Of a stretch of DNA of 64,000 nt, positions 35,186-48,600 are shown one piece after another. Source of the stretch: Carettochelys insculpta (lineage: Eukaryota > Chordata > Testudines > Carettochelyidae); the NCBI RefSeq assembly GCF_033958435.1, contig NC_134160.1, forward strand, positions 10,155,001 through 10,219,000. Reading direction: 5' to 3'. The notes beneath the pieces were generated by a model. It saw only the letters and a program-made list of their open reading frames with translations. It ran no database searches and had not been told where the DNA came from. Positions within the stretch are counted from its first letter, which is position 1; every line of letters begins with the position of its first letter. Made by a program: the position numbers and the translations under genes.

Positions 35186-36300
35186 CATAATCATAGACCC
35201 CAGGGCGGGAAGGGAGGTCATCGAGTCCAGCCCCCCTGCCCACAGCACCAACCCCAACTGAATCATCTCAGCCAGGCCCTTGTCAAGCTGGTACTTAAAA
35301 ACCTCTCGGGATGGAGATTCCACCACCTCGCTAGGCAACGCATTCCAGTGCTTCACCACCCTCCTGGGGAAGACGTTTTGTCTAATATCCAACCTCCTCC
35401 TCTCCTCCTGTAACTTCAAACCATTGCTCCTTGTTCTGCCACCTGAGAACAGTTTGTGTCCATCTTCTTTAGAGCCCCCTTCAGGAAGTTGAAGGCTGCT
35501 ATTAAATCACCCCTCAGTCTTCTCCTTTGTAAACTAAATAAGCCCAAATCCCTCATCCTAGCCTCATAGGTCATGTGCTCCAGCCCCTTGATCATTTTTG
35601 TTGCCTTCCACTGAACCTGCTCTAGCACATCCACAACCTTTCTATGCCTGGGGAGGCCCAAAACTGGACGCAATCCTCACCAGTGCTGAATAGAGGGGAA
35701 CAACAACTTCTCTAGGTCTGCTCGAAATGCTCCTCAATATGCTGTTAGCTTTCTTGGCTAGAAGGGCACATTGTTGACGCATCCACTATAATTGCTAGGT
35801 TCCTTTCCGCTGTACTGCTGCTCACCAAGTTGGTCCCCAGCTTATACCAATGCTTAGGATTTGTCCATCCCAGGTGCAGGATGCTACACCTCTCCTTGTT
35901 GAACCACGTCACCTCTTTAGGCAACACATTCCAGTGCTTCACCACTCTCCTGGTGAAGTAATTTTTTCCTAATAGCCAACTCAATATTCTTTTGGCCCAC
36001 TCCTCCAATTTAGCCAGGTCACTCTGGATCCTATCTCTACCCTCCAATGTATCTACCTCTCCCTCAGCCTCATGCTGAGACTTGCTGAGGTGCAATCCAG
36101 GTCATTAATAAAGATGTTCACCAACACCATCCCCAGAACTGAGCCTTGAGCCACTCCACTTGACACCAACTGCCATCCAGCTATTGAGCCATTGACCACT
36201 ACTCATTGGCCTTGACCATCAAGCCAGTTTTCTGTCCATCTTACAGTCCATGTGGCCAATCCATACCTCTGTAACTTATAGGCAAGAATACTGTGAGAGC
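35186..36300 (-). repeat. CR1 LINE 3' region, reverse orientation
   Basis: Starts AATCATAGACCCCAGGGCGG and continues with CR1 blocks (GTCATCGAGTCCAGCCCCCC, GGAGATTCCACCACCTCGCT, TTCCACTGAACCTGCTCTAG, CAATTTAGCCAGGTCACTCT, ATTGAGCCATTGACCACTAC). Longest CR1 piece in the window. A motif like CAACACATTCCAGTGCTTCA occurs twice (35336 and 35920), which suggests an internal duplication or two joined copies. Confidence 0.85.
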
Positions 36301-39032
36301 TAGCGTTGGAAATTTGGACTATGGGAATTGGAAGAATAATGGGAATCAGCTCCACTGGGATCGTGTGTTGTGACTTCAAAACCAAAGTTGAAGTGGCATC
36401 AATCTGAAAATGTCCCAAGTGCCATTTGTCATAGGGGAACCATTGTACCATCATGGCCACGTGGGTCCTGTTTGCCATATCTTGTGTACAGCGAATTGAT
36501 ACAGCCACTAACTGTGGGGGGGGCGGGGGTTAGATTACAATTGGGAGTTAGTCGTGCAAAGCAGTCAAGCTGCCAGCTCTCAGTTAGAAACAGCTCCGTC
36601 CAGCTGGGCATCCAGGGGAACTGATGCGGTGAGGGCTGCAGACAGCCTGAACAGCCAATGCAGTTTCTGGGGGTAGTGGGACCCTGCTCCACTCCTCGCC
36701 AAAGAACGTTAACTCTGAAACTTACTGATACCACCAAGGCATGCTTTGTTAACGAGGTCACTATCCTGCTGGATGTAGCAGCAAAATTTCAAGTAAAAGG
36801 CTTTGGGGCAGCTGGTTGGTTGTTTGAGGAAGGGAAGCAGACGGCGAACAGACAAAGAATTCAACCCCTCCCTGCACGTCAAGTTCCCACCCACTCCCCC
36901 AACCAGAGTCCCCATTCCATCCCGCCTGGGGCCAAACACAAATAAGTCCCCTCTCAGCAGACAAAGCCGAGCGCTCGTCCCACTCAGTTACTGCACGTCA
37001 CTGGCATGCAGGGGCACAGGTGGGGGCGGGGAGCAAGCATGCCTCCGCTAGCAAGGCCCGCACAACACAATGCATGCAGTGCTGACAGGCCAAACCAGTG
37101 GCAGGAGCACTGAGGGTGGGGTGGGCCTGTATTGGTGGTGCACACGGCACAGACATGAGCCCCGACCAGCGATCCCTGTAAGCTGAGCGCTTGGGCAGCT
37201 GCCCAGCTGCTCCTCAGCTAATTAGCAGCACACCCACTGTGGGCAGCGTGGGTGCCTCCAGGTGGTGCACATCCCGAAATGCCTCAGTGCACAGAAGAAA
37301 CGTTATTCCGCATGTGGAAAATTGGAGGAGACACTGGCCCCAGCTGTGGGGAAAATGGGAACCCGGCAGTTTAGCCCTGCTCCTGTGAGTGCCGCATGCC
37401 TCCTGGCTGACCGGCTGCCACCGCCGGCTTTACAGGCTTGCAGTAAAGCCCGGGCCAGCTGCAGAGCTCACAGGCAGTTGAGCAGGGACCGCCAATTCTG
37501 TGCTCCAGGCCGCAGCTCCTTCCTCTGCCATTAGGACCCTCAGGTCTTGTACAGCAATTCCCTTCTCCCAGTGCCCCAGTGCTAGCTAGCTAAGCAGTAG
37601 CCTGACTCTGAAGGGTTAATAGGGAGCTGAAGTGGGAGCTGCCCCACTGGATTTCGCCAGAGCAGAAATTACAGCGTTGCTGAGCTGGATGGGAGTCGCT
37701 GCTCCCTGCACTCCAGCCGGTCTTGCAGCTTTTCCTGGGCCATGTGGCAGGCCCCAGGGCTCCACAGCAAAGCCATTAGTAAGCATTGTCTGGAGCATGT
37801 GGGATGTTACACAGGCCTTGGAACAGCTGGGCCTTTGCTAACCCATCTCTTCACAGCAAAAGCGACAGCGTCTGGGTGGCGGGGGCAGAGAAAGGAGCTG
37901 GGGCAGAAGATGCAGGTGCACCCTTTGGTACTGGCTGTGGCCAGCCCAGCCCTCCTGGCTCCAGGTTGTGAGCGAGTTTGGGCACCTTTGCAAGTCCATG
38001 TCTCACCTGGCTCCAAAACAAGCCCCGAGACCTGGGGAAGAGGCGCACCCCATCACAGGCAGCGGGACTGCCCAAGCACTGCTGGCGTGGCACCTGCCCT
38101 CCAGAGTGGTGAGCCACAAAGGAGTTCGTGCCTGGGATGCCCCGTGAGGAAATCAAAGCGCTAACCCAGAGGGCGCCTGGTGAACAAGCGTGCCGTGCTG
38201 ATGGCATCACCGCCACATGCCTGCAAAGAGGCAGGGCAGCTCCTGGCACTGGCAGGCAAAGCACTCGCGGGACGGGAGCAGCTCACACACCCCCCCCCCT
38301 CCCCCGAGACAGCGTGGGACACGCAGGCTAACTTCCAGCTCGCCTCTGCTGCTCCCTTGCGATATGTGACATTGCAAGGGTCCCAGGCTCCACTGACACA
38401 CCGAGTTTGCCCTTTACACAGGGTAACAGCTATACCCATCCACTCTGCGCCTCTGCAGGCTCTCTGCCACCGCGGACTAACCCCATTCCCCACCCCAGGG
38501 AACAGCAATGGGCCACAGTCTGCGCTCCAGCCTCCCCCGAAGTTTGGTTCTCCTATCCAGGCCAGAAGAGAGGCTCAGCTCACCTCTCCCATCTGCGTGA
38601 GCAGAGCTCCCCACAGTGCCTGTCTCTCTTGCAGGAACCCCTGGGCTAACAGTAAGCTCAAACCCAGTGGGCAGGCAGAGGCCAGGGCTCTGGTTTGGGC
38701 TGTTTTAGAGGTGCTCTAGATGAATCTTAATCTGAGTTAACGCCAGCAATCTACTCTGGAGCCAGGCCCAACCTGCGCCCAGCTCAGCTAGAGACAGCAC
38801 TGAGCGCCCATGACTGCAGCATTGCCTGGTAACGTTGGGCTTGCCCAGCCGATCTGAGTCTAGATGGCAAGACTCAAAAGGAGGCCGCCCTCCCCGTCGC
38901 GTGCCCAAGCCCCTGTGTGGACACAGAGCTAGTGGGGCCCTGAAGAAAGCCCTGCTCTGAGCTGATTAAATACCAGCAAATAATTTAATGCATGGCACAA
39001 TGATCCCCTCAAGAAGACTGCCCTTGCTGTGC

Positions 39033-39162
<130 letters not shown>

Positions 39163-39194
39163 CAGTCTCTTATGTAGTTGATGGATCTCCCTTC

Positions 39195-39325
39195 CAAAAA
39201 GTATTGAGTCTGTTCTGGTCTGGCTATGGTCTGAAGAAGTGGGTCTGTCCCATGAAAGCTCATCTAATAAACTATTTTGCTAGTCTTTAAAGTGCTACTT
39301 GACTGCTTTTTTGTTTTGATAAAGC
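39195..39325 (+). repeat. Cry-type SINE 3' part
   Basis: AAAGTATTGAGTCTGTTCTG, CTATGGTCTGAAGAAGTGGG, CCATGAAAGCTCATCTAATA and AGTCTTTAAAGTGCTACTTG match, in reverse complement, the SINE at 52817-52947. Confidence 0.8.
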
Positions 39326-39536
39326 AGTCTCTTGTGGATGTCACTTTCTCTCTCGCTCACTCTCTCTCTCTCTCACACACACAAACCTCATTTGTAGCTG
39401 ATATACAGCTGTCTCGTGTGTGTGTGTGTCTTGCTCTCACACACACAGAGCTGTCTCTTGTGGATGTTGTGTTCTTACACACACACACACACACACACAT
39501 CACTTGTAGCTGATACACAAGTGTTGTGTGTGTTTT

Positions 39537-39584
<48 letters not shown>

Positions 39585-39600
39585 CACCCCCTTGTGGCTC
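39322..39600. repeat. Degenerate minisatellite with embedded CA/CT tracts
   Basis: TGTCTCTTGTGGATGT-like motifs at about 39326 and 39450 and TTGTAGCTGATA(T/C)ACA motifs at about 39391 and 39504 recur with a period of roughly 115-125 bases. The units are joined by (CT)n, (CA)n and (TG)n runs. Confidence 0.7.
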
Positions 39601-40150
39601 TCACTCTCTCACCCCCCTCACCGTGAGGCACCTGGAGCATAACACGCTGGCATGGAAGCTGCCTCCTTCGACAAAGGTGTGGAATCTGCAGCAATTCCAG
39701 CCGGCTGCTAAGACCCAGCTGGTGTGTAAGCTCAGCTGCCTCTCGCTGGCATGCTGGAGCAAAGGGATGTGTTGCTACATGCAGGCACCCAGAAGACAGG
39801 AACAGGCACTCCCAGGAATTTCCCAAGTGCTTCCCGGCCTCAAAACCGGCATTCCTCATCCCACCGATGCGCCAAGGCCGCGGTGCTTGACTCACAGTGA
39901 GCCCTGGCCTATGGCAGGGCACTGAATTCAGGAACCTGCCAGCAGGCAGCATTTCCTGCCACTGAAGCCAGACAAGCTGTGAGGTGGTGGCAGCCCCGTC
40001 TCAGGGGACACTGAGCCCACAGTGTAGGGCGAGAGTCTACCACACAGCCGTGCGGGAGAGGGACCATATAGGGCCCATTGGGCTGTTACTTGTAGCCTTT
40101 GCTGTAGTCTCGCCCCCCCTCACACACACCCCTGCCTCAAGCATCTCTCT

Positions 40151-40153
<3 letters not shown>

Positions 40154-40223
<70 letters not shown>
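40154..40223. repeat. (CA)n microsatellite
   Basis: About 34 CA dinucleotides, uninterrupted. Confidence 0.97.
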
Positions 40224-40226
<3 letters not shown>

Positions 40227-41046
40227 CCACCTCCAGAACGAGGTGCTTAATGCTGCCAATGCCATGCCTGCCCAGGGCTGCAGGGTAAAGAGCGTCCTGC
40301 AGCCAAGCTGCCATTGCCCCTCCAGTTTTAGTGCCAAGTGCCCAGCCAGCTGCAGGTCAGGCTCCAGCTCACAAGAGGACGGCCTGACCTGCGTCACATG
40401 CAGTCAGCAATGCCCCCCCTGACTCCATGACTGCAGAGAGGCCGGGCACCAACGTTGTCTGCCTCCCTGGCACAGGCACACGGTGGCACCACAGGCTAAC
40501 ACTGCCTGGCGCTGTGGAGGAAATGCCATGGTTGCCTCAGGCTGTCGGGGCACTGACCATGGTGCATCCTTGAAACCTGGTCTATTCCCTGGGGCATGAC
40601 AGCACGACTCCCCGGCTCCCGGCTAGGCAAACACCCGCCTGCTGAGCCAAGCCTGCAGGACAAGGCCACTTTGGCTTCCTTGCTGTGCTCAGGCCCCACC
40701 CCAAGCTGTCGTCGTCAGAGCAGGGGTCCCAACACCTTGGAAGGAGGGGTGGGGGTTGGGGGCGTGGGGGCAGATCAAATCGTATTTGACAGGCAGGAAA
40801 AAGGCAGCAAGATGACAGCCCCACCATCTCGGCCAAGGTTAGCACTTGGGAGCTGCGGGCTTTGAGGCCTGGGCTGCGGCTACTAGACGCTGTCCTTGCC
40901 CAGCTAAAGAGCCACCCACCTTGGAAGCTGGTGGTAACACCCATCCAGGGGAAACCAAACTGCTCTGCCTCAGAGAAACAGATGCCAGCACCTCTCATGC
41001 CCTGGTCCTCCTGGCCTGCAGTGCTCAGCGCGAGCAAATGTGGGGG

Positions 41047-41278
41047 GGCTATGTCCACACTAGAAGCATCTATCGACGGACGTTACTGTCGACAGGGAAA
41101 GCTTAACAGACCCTCTATCGACCGATCGCATCTCTACATGACTTGCTCAGTTGACAGAGAACTGCCAGCCTGCACTGCCCTCTGCTGACAGAGTGTCTAG
41201 ACTCTGTCGACAGAATGCTTTAAGTGGGTAGCCGCTCCCTGAGTTATGTCGACAAAACTCTCTAGCCTAGACACAGCC
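41047..41278. mobile_element. Fold-back element with GTCGAC-rich core
   Basis: Ends GGCTATGTCCACACTAG and CTAGCCTAGACACAGCC are imperfect inverted repeats. The 232-bp core has several GTCGAC/TCGAC motifs. No protein frame. Same terminal signature as the element at 15195 but a different core. Confidence 0.7.
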
Positions 41279-41460
41279 ACGGTGAGTTTAACCTGCCCAA
41301 GATGAGACCTTGGCCATGGGACCAATGATTGCTTTTGCAGCGTACACCATTGGCTGCTGCAGCTCAGGAAAGCCTTCCAGTGCCCACAGGAGTGTGACAG
41401 CACCTGCGTATTTTATGCCCGAGGCCACAAGAAGCTGGTGTTCAATGAGGGGTTGAATTC

Positions 41461-41482
41461 GGGGGGGGGGGGGGGGGGGGGG
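41461..41482. repeat. Poly-G tract
   Basis: A run of 22 G. Confidence 0.95.
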
Positions 41483-42004
41483 GTGAGCCCCACCTGTGGG
41501 CCAGCTGATGCCTGCCACTGCCAGCCTCAGATGGAGCATTTGCTTCTCACCCAGGCTGGCCCTCAGGTCACCTGCAGAGGAGAGTTCTGCACTTTTTTAT
41601 CAGCAATAAGGAATGTACAGGGTGTATTTTCTCCACGTTCTCTCCAGGAGGAGGGTTAAAGAGCTCAAGGGTAAACGCCCCCCGCCACCCCCCTGGAAGA
41701 AAATCCCAAATCCATCTTCCTGGGTTTTGCACTTGGGTGGTGGGGGCAGCATAACAGCCATGGTCAGGGAATGTGTGACCTTGGGGAGCTTTTAAACAGT
41801 TGCCTTTAGTGGTGGGGCATTTTAAAGTCTCTCGTGGGTGAGCCTCTGTCTTCTGCATATGAAGTGCCAGAGTGGGGAACAGCCTTGACATGCCCAAGGC
41901 CTGTGGTAGGATTGGGAATGACTCCAGATCTCTGACCAGTGCCTTAGTTCCAAGACTACCCCACTTTTCTTTAGCTTTGGGATGTTCTGGCTCCATCTCC
42001 ATTA

Positions 42005-42365
42005 GAGCTGAGCACCCTACTATCTATTGTATGTACCCTCACAGCAATCCTGGGAAGCAGGGCGGTGCTATTCATTCCCCTTCTGTAAAATGGGGTGTGG
42101 CGCCAGCAGCCCAGCTCTAGCTGCACTATTGTAGTATAGACAGTGGAAGGGTTTTATTTTGCCTCCTCTTGTAGCAAATCCTCATCTCCAAGTGGCAGTA
42201 ACAATGTTGATGGAAGACTTCATCAGCAGACCTACAACATTCAGCACTGTAGTTATGTTCAGCCATCTTTTATGTATAAATAGGTCTAAGTGACATACCC
42301 AAGGTCACCCAAAAGTCTGTGGCAAAGTGTCCCAAGTGCAGGATTAGTCCTGATCCCAACTAAAA
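42005..42365 (-). repeat. MIR SINE, reverse orientation, split by inserted sequence
   Basis: CACAGCAATCCTGGGAAGCA and TTCTGTAAAATGGGG, then after about 180 bases of other sequence ACATACCCAAGGTCACCCAA and GCAGGATTAGTCCTGATCC, in reverse MIR order. Confidence 0.5.
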
Positions 42366-43204
42366 AGACCCTTGCAAAACAGATTCTAGGGCAAAGCCCA
42401 TCCCCTTTTTTCCTCTTCCCTTCTGTCTTCACTCCATTCAGACACCAATTGCTGAGACTAGCTCACTACTGGCTGGAACAGGCTTCTCTACCTCCCACCC
42501 TAAACTCCCACGCAGAGTTGCAGCCTGCTCCTACACTGCCACTACATTCTGCCCCAGAGGCAGCTGCCCTTACAGCGAAGCCCTCTACCACACTGTAAAA
42601 GCCAGCGTACAATTTAGACCAAGGCTGGCGAGTAAGGCAATAGCTTGGATTGCAACAATTGCTCTAGATGAAAGAGATGAGCTTCCAAGCTACCCAGAAC
42701 CCTGCAGCTCAGGAGCTGGACAGAGAGCTCGCTGTAGCTCAAGCTTGTCTTATCCACAGACGCTGGGCTGATCAAAGCTGCCCCACCCAACTCGTCTCTA
42801 ATCTGTTGTGCTCGACACACCACCACCTTGTTATTTAGTCAGCTCTGCTCCCTGTAAGCAAACTGCTCTGAATTAATTATTGTTGTGTGAGAGACAAAAT
42901 CTTTTATTTGGTGTGTTAAATTAATTCCATTATCTTTGCTCTAAATCAGGTCCTGTTTCCTTGCCTTTTTTACACCAGCAGAGATCACCAGCAAGCAAAG
43001 AGGAGCGTTAGCGCTAGCTGGTAAATAGCTGCAGGGTGTTATGTAGTAGGTATAGGGTTCTTCTGGAAGGCCAGCCTGCAGCCAGGACAGAACCTTTAGT
43101 CTCACGGCTGGTGTCACAGTGGTCCGTAAAAGGCAGCTCTGGAAGGTCCTGGACATAGCAATCCCCAGCTCACTTGCAGGCAGCCTATTGTTTCCACCTA
43201 TTTT

Positions 43205-43445
43205 CATTGTCATGTGGCACCTTATAGACTAAAAGATATTTTGGAGCATAAACTTTTTTGGGCAAAGACCCACTTCATCAGATGCATGAGTTGGGGGGTT
43301 CCAGATGAACCACTCATTCATCTGATGAAGCGGGTCTTTGCCCACTAAAGCTTATGCTCCGAAATATCTGTTAGTCTATAAAGTGCCACGAGACTTCTTG
43401 TTGTTATTGAAGATACAGACTAACTTGGCTACCCCTCTGATACTT
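43205..43445. repeat. Inverted pair of Cry-type SINEs
   Basis: 43205-43312 reads in reverse (GTGGCACCTTATAGACTAAA ... GCAAAGACCCACTTCATCAG) and 43313-43441 forward (ATCTGATGAAGCGGGTCTTT ... GATACAGACTAACTTGGCTA CCCCTCTGATAC). The forward end is the known tRNA-derived SINE end of cryptodiran turtles. Confidence 0.85.
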
Positions 43446-43671
43446 GTTCTCATTGTTAATGCTACAGGGAAGGAAGAGCATGTTTGATCTCTTTGTGCCC
43501 TTCCCACTTCATCTCTGGGAGTGTTTCTCACCCCCCTGTGCAGGCACGGCCAAAGACCATGACTTGGGACTCATAGGTTCAGGATGCTCAGCTGTCAGAA
43601 AGCCTCAGGGTGGTAATTAACCATGGGGGCCTTCTGAGCTCGTGCCTGTGGAGCAGGACAACGGGGCACCA

Positions 43672-44100
43672 GGGTTATGTCTACACTAGAGTTACTCCAG
43701 AATAGCTTATTCCAGAATTTTTATTCCAAAATGAGCTACTCTGGAATAATATCTACATGACAGGGAAGCCCCAAAATAGGCAAACATTCCAAAAATCATG
43801 TGTCCACACACAATACAGCCTACTTCAGGGTAGAGCCCCTGGAAGAAGTGCTCGCAGGGGCTCTAATCCAAAATACTACGTCTTGACAGCAGCTTTATTT
43901 CAAAATAAGCTAGTCCAGAATATTTTATTTCAAAATAGCTCCTATTCCCTGACTACACAGCCCCTATTTCAAAATAGGCACTATTCCTTGTGCAAGGAGG
44001 TTTACCAATTTCAAAATATGCCAACTGCTATTTCGAAATAGCAGTCGCGTTGTGTAGATGTTCGCAAATTTCAAAATAACTTTGCTGTGTAGCCATGCCC
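43672..44100. mobile_element. Fold-back element with TTTCAAAATA/TTCGAAATA core
   Basis: Ends GGGTTATGTCTACACTAGAG and (complement) GGGCATGGCTACACAGCAAA. The core repeats CCAAAATAGG, TTTCAAAATAGC and TTTCGAAATAGC in both orientations. 429 bp, no transposase frame. Confidence 0.65.
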
Positions 44101-44901
44101 CAGGGGAAGGGGTCTGGAGCTCTGCTGCCCTGGCACATCTCCATTGGTGTGATGCTAGCACCAGCCCTCCTCGTAGTAAACCCCTCTGGAAGAAGGACAG
44201 CTGCTGCTTCATCTTTCCCAGGGGCAGCTGCAGCAGGGTGGCTTCTGAGTCCTGATGGATTTCAAACAAGGCTCTGCTACACAGAAGGCACTTTGTCAAC
44301 CTGCGCACAACTCATGGTTTACTTTTGCGCTTTGGGACCCTAAAGGCAACTCCCCCTTGTGCAGGCTGCCCTGGTGCTGGTAACATGTGCCCCCAGCCTT
44401 CTGGGGACCCCACTGGGCTGATCACAAGCAGCAGCCTGTGGATGCGCACACTCAGGGGTCCTCACTTTCTTTTGCTGTAATTAAATATGCTCCAATTCTG
44501 GTGGTTCTAAGATACCTGGAGAGTAGGAAAGTCCTAATCTCTACAAGTTGCTATGACCTTTGTGGAGCAACAATCTTCTGCTGAACCACACAGGCTCCTC
44601 TCCACTCATAAGCCTGTGAACATTTTTGTTAGTACAGTTTGGGCAAAGCTTTCAGCAGCTCCCACGGGGATCTTGGCAATGCAGTGCAGAGATTTTGTCC
44701 TCTGGAACAGAGGGCACAAGAACTGACCTCCTTTCTTCCACCCTCTCCCAAGCAGATACCGTTCTGCTTCCCGGGAGATCACAGAAGGAAACAAAAGAGA
44801 ACAGAGGACTTTAAACAGCAACATGCGAGGCAGTGTGTGTAGCTGCAATAAGGAACCTATGCACGATTCTCTTGTCCCTCATGCGTGCAGTACTGCCACA
44901 T

Positions 44902-44907
44902 TTTATT
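44902..44907 (-). terminator. Candidate GPN2 poly(A) signal
   Basis: AATAAA on the minus strand (TTTATT on +) about 650 bases after the stop. First canonical signal seen downstream of the stop. Confidence 0.5.
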
Positions 44908-45557
44908 TTTTCACATTGCAAGGGAGTACCCAGCCAACTGAGTGAAACTAAGGGATGGAGAAGAGTTTTTGTTGAGGAAAAGCCCATCATAAAAAGCCCA
45001 ACAAACTAACCCCTCTCCCAAGGATGAAGGGGCAGCAGGCTGGCTCTCTAAGGAGTGAGAACACACAGATGTCCCGTTCAACAGAGGGAGAACTCATGCC
45101 ACAAGAAGGTGCTCCAGTCCCTGCAGTGAATAGTGAATTGTCTTCCTCTCGGGGGACAGCCGTGCTCATGGTGATGAGGAGACTTGGCAATAATGGGCGC
45201 CTAGTTCTAGTCTGCTCGAGAGGGAGGTTTTCTTCTGCTGCTGTCCCAGATAAGGTTAAGATTCTCCCTTGTTCCAATAAGAAGATCTTGAATTTGTCCG
45301 GCATTCAGCTACGAATGTCTCGTTTTCATTGCCATCTTACTGTCACCCAGACAAACATGGCTCATACACAGGATGCAGACGCAGGTCTGCATTCGTACAA
45401 AGATGGAGCCTAACAGCTTGATTCCTGCCCAGGAAGCACCACATCCGAGTCAAGCTGCACAGAGAGTCCCTCATGCACCTGTTGGGAAGCTGAGAGAGAC
45501 AATTGTAACAGGCAGCAAGCTCCTTCCATAGGCAGCTTGCTGAAAGATACAGGAGTG

Positions 45558-45630
45558 CTATATTTCCATTGCCTCCTGCTCTACCGTTTTCTCCTGAGGC
45601 TGCACATACTTCTCCTGGACTGCAAGTGTG
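45558..45630 (-). CDS. GPN2: GPN2 coding exon 5 and stop
   Basis: 73 nt: completes Ser (TC+C), then [23 protein letters not shown] and TAG at 45560-45558. Too short to stand out as an open frame; identified by the match to the family C-terminus and by the U12 branch site just upstream. Confidence 0.92.
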
Positions 45631-48600
45631 CTGATCATCTCTGAATCAAGGAAAACAATGCAGCAAGAAAAGACTGGAGCTCAAAACACACTTTGAGGCC
45701 AAGGAGCGCGAGCATTCTCATCTGAGGACCAGACTTCAACATCAGCCTGAGAGCTAACATGGCAATTAGTAACACTGGCAACAAGATGCAACATTCAAAG
45801 TATACAATCATAAAATACTAGAACTTGAAGGGACCTCGAGAGGTCAAGAAGTCCAGTCCGCTGCCCTCACGGCAGGAAGAAGCACCCTCTAGACCTCTGT
45901 TGGAGATTTATCAAACCTCTTCTTAAATATCTCTGGTGATGCAGATTCCACAACCACCCTAGGCAATTTATTCTAGGGCTTAACAATGCTGGTAGTTAGG
46001 AAAATCTTCCTGATGTCCAACCTAAACCTCCCTTGCTGCAATTTAACACCATTGATTCTTTTTCTCTCTCCTCCTTATAACCCCCTTTAGATACTTGAAA
46101 GCTGCTATCACGTCCCCTCTCAGCCGTCTCTCTTCCAAATTAGACAAACCCAGTTCTTTTAATCTTCTCTCACAGGTCATATTTTTTTAGACTTTAATAA
46201 TTTAAGTTACTCTTCTCTGGACCCCCTCCAATTTCTCCCCATCTTTCCTGGAATAGGGTGCCCAGAACTGGACAAAATGCTCCAATTGAGGCCTACTCAA
46301 CACAGAGCCGAGCGAAAGAATGACTTCTCATGTCCTGCTCACAATGCTCCTGTTAATGCATCCCAGAATCCTATTATAGAGATGCGATCAACAACATCTC
46401 CACAAAACCCATTAGTGTCAAATGTGGTTGCAGTGGGTTTGATGTGGACACTTATCCACTAGGATCTGACACCTTAGAACTCATCGCATGCATGCCGTTA
46501 AACAGCATCAGATAACAATACTAAGAACGTGGCCTGAATTCAGACCGTGAGATGACAGGCCTATAGCAAATCCCCAGAGCCATAAATCAGAGTTTAGAGA
46601 CTCCAAACAGGAGAGCAGGACAGCTGAAAGGATACGATGTGAAGTGGAAATCAGCTCCCATTGCTGCCGACATCAGGGCTTCCAGGCTTCTCTGCTCTGA
46701 GTCTCCAAAGGAGTAGCCATTGGCTTTGTCCACTGCCTGCATCACCCGCCGCATGCTCTCCTTGTCCTGGGAAGCGTGACAGACACCTGGGGTGAGACTA
46801 AGCAGCAAGTTTACCACTTCCAGAGCATTAAATAAGAAGAAACAGCCTGAGCGTTCAATGTGTGTGCAATGCCACAGCTGTAGGCTCAGCCACCAATCTC
46901 ACTGGAAAGCGACTCCTATCATAGAAAGAACTCACATCCACGTGCAGCTCCTAAGATCAGCAAATCTGAGTTTCAGGCTTTGGAGAGAGATAGGAAGAAA
47001 CAAACTGCTGCTTTGTGTATTCTTTCATGTGAGGAGCAGCACAGGAGGGCAGCCTCTGGGTAGTGATTCTATCAGCGTAACAGCCAAAATGTAAACATGA
47101 ACTAACTTTACTAGCACCAATATGCACAACAGGTGCGGCACAGGAAAAAACACAGTAACAGACAGATTCGAGGAGCAGAGGGCTTAAGAGCTAATGATCT
47201 CGGCTATCTTTTGAGAGAACTCAGCCTAAACAAGACACGCGTCCTGGACTTACGTTGAAGATGTCCTGAAGCCTATTACTGAAATGCAATCTCCATTTCC
47301 CTGAAGCTTTCAGTGACCTAAAGGAAGCAGTTTAGTGGCTAGAGCAGGGGACTAAAAATCAGCAGCTCCTGAATTCTAAAAATTGCTCCCTCCTGTGCAA
47401 GTAACCTAACTTTGCCTCAGCTTCCCCTCTATAAAACGTACTGAATGACACTTACCCTGAGCTACATCGCAGAATGTCTCTAAGGATTAATGTGTGCAAA
47501 GCACTTTATATTCTTTAAGGGAAAAAAGACGTTCTGGTATTAGGACCTGAAGAATTGCCTCCCCTCCCATACAAAACTATTGCTTATAATTAGGGAATTG
47601 TACCATATTGTTTTAAAAGTCCAAGAAATGACGTTTCCACCACGTGCACTGGTAGAGCCCTCCACAGCCTGCCACAACCCACTGTCCAGAGGGCTTTGCT
47701 GAAATGCAGCATGAGCTGGAGGAACTAGTACAGGATTGAGAGACAGGAAATCCCCAAGTGCAAACTGGCTTTGCCACTGACTGGGTGCATGGCCTAGGGC
47801 ATGCTTCTTCCCCTCTCCAATCCCAAGCTTATTCCCAGAGAACTCAATGGATGTTTTTCCATTGACTCCAATGAGTGCTGGATCTCTCCCTCCTCAGTTT
47901 CCCAGGCTGTCCAGAAGATAGAGATGATACCTATAAACTTACTGCAGAAGGTGCAGAGTGACAGTTCCTGCACCATGCTTTGAAGAAGTGCTCAAGAATT
48001 AATTCCTCCCCCTCCAGCTCCCTTCAAACTTCCCCAACGGTCACTTAAACAGCTCTGATATGCAAAGAGTTAACTTCTTCTACCGTTATTCGTACTGTCT
48101 ATTTATGATAGTTACTCTTTGCCTGAATGCAAATTTATCAGCATACTTCAAGCGACAGTGCCCAGAAATGAATGCAGAACTCCAGACATAGTTGCATGAT
48201 AACTGCATGTGGGTGGGGGGGAATGACCTTTAATTCCCAGCTCTATGATGCAATGTCTATGCATCCTGAAACTGCATTAGCTTTATTTTGCTTCCATGCC
48301 ACATTTAAGAATTCAGACCTAAGCTCCTCGCCAGTGTCACCCGGCCATCTCTCTCACTATTACAGCCTCCCAGTTTTCTCCATATTCTCACCCCATCCCA
48401 ATCCATTAGATGTATTTTTAGATGGAGATTCATCTTGTAATTTTCTGCTCATGTTTGCAGTCGCTGTAGCTCCTTTCTGTACTTCTCTGTCCTGGGTTTG
48501 CAACCCTTTCAAGTTTAGAACCATCTGAGTTTCAATAGTCCCCGAGCCCTCTTCTAGATTATTTAGTGGCTTCGGCGACAACTTTGGACTTATCTACACT

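Noticed and set aside
35177..36095. Frames such as those containing RRVVKHWNALPSEVV
   Set aside because: This is the translated CR1 3' region (seen again at several CR1 copies), not a host gene.
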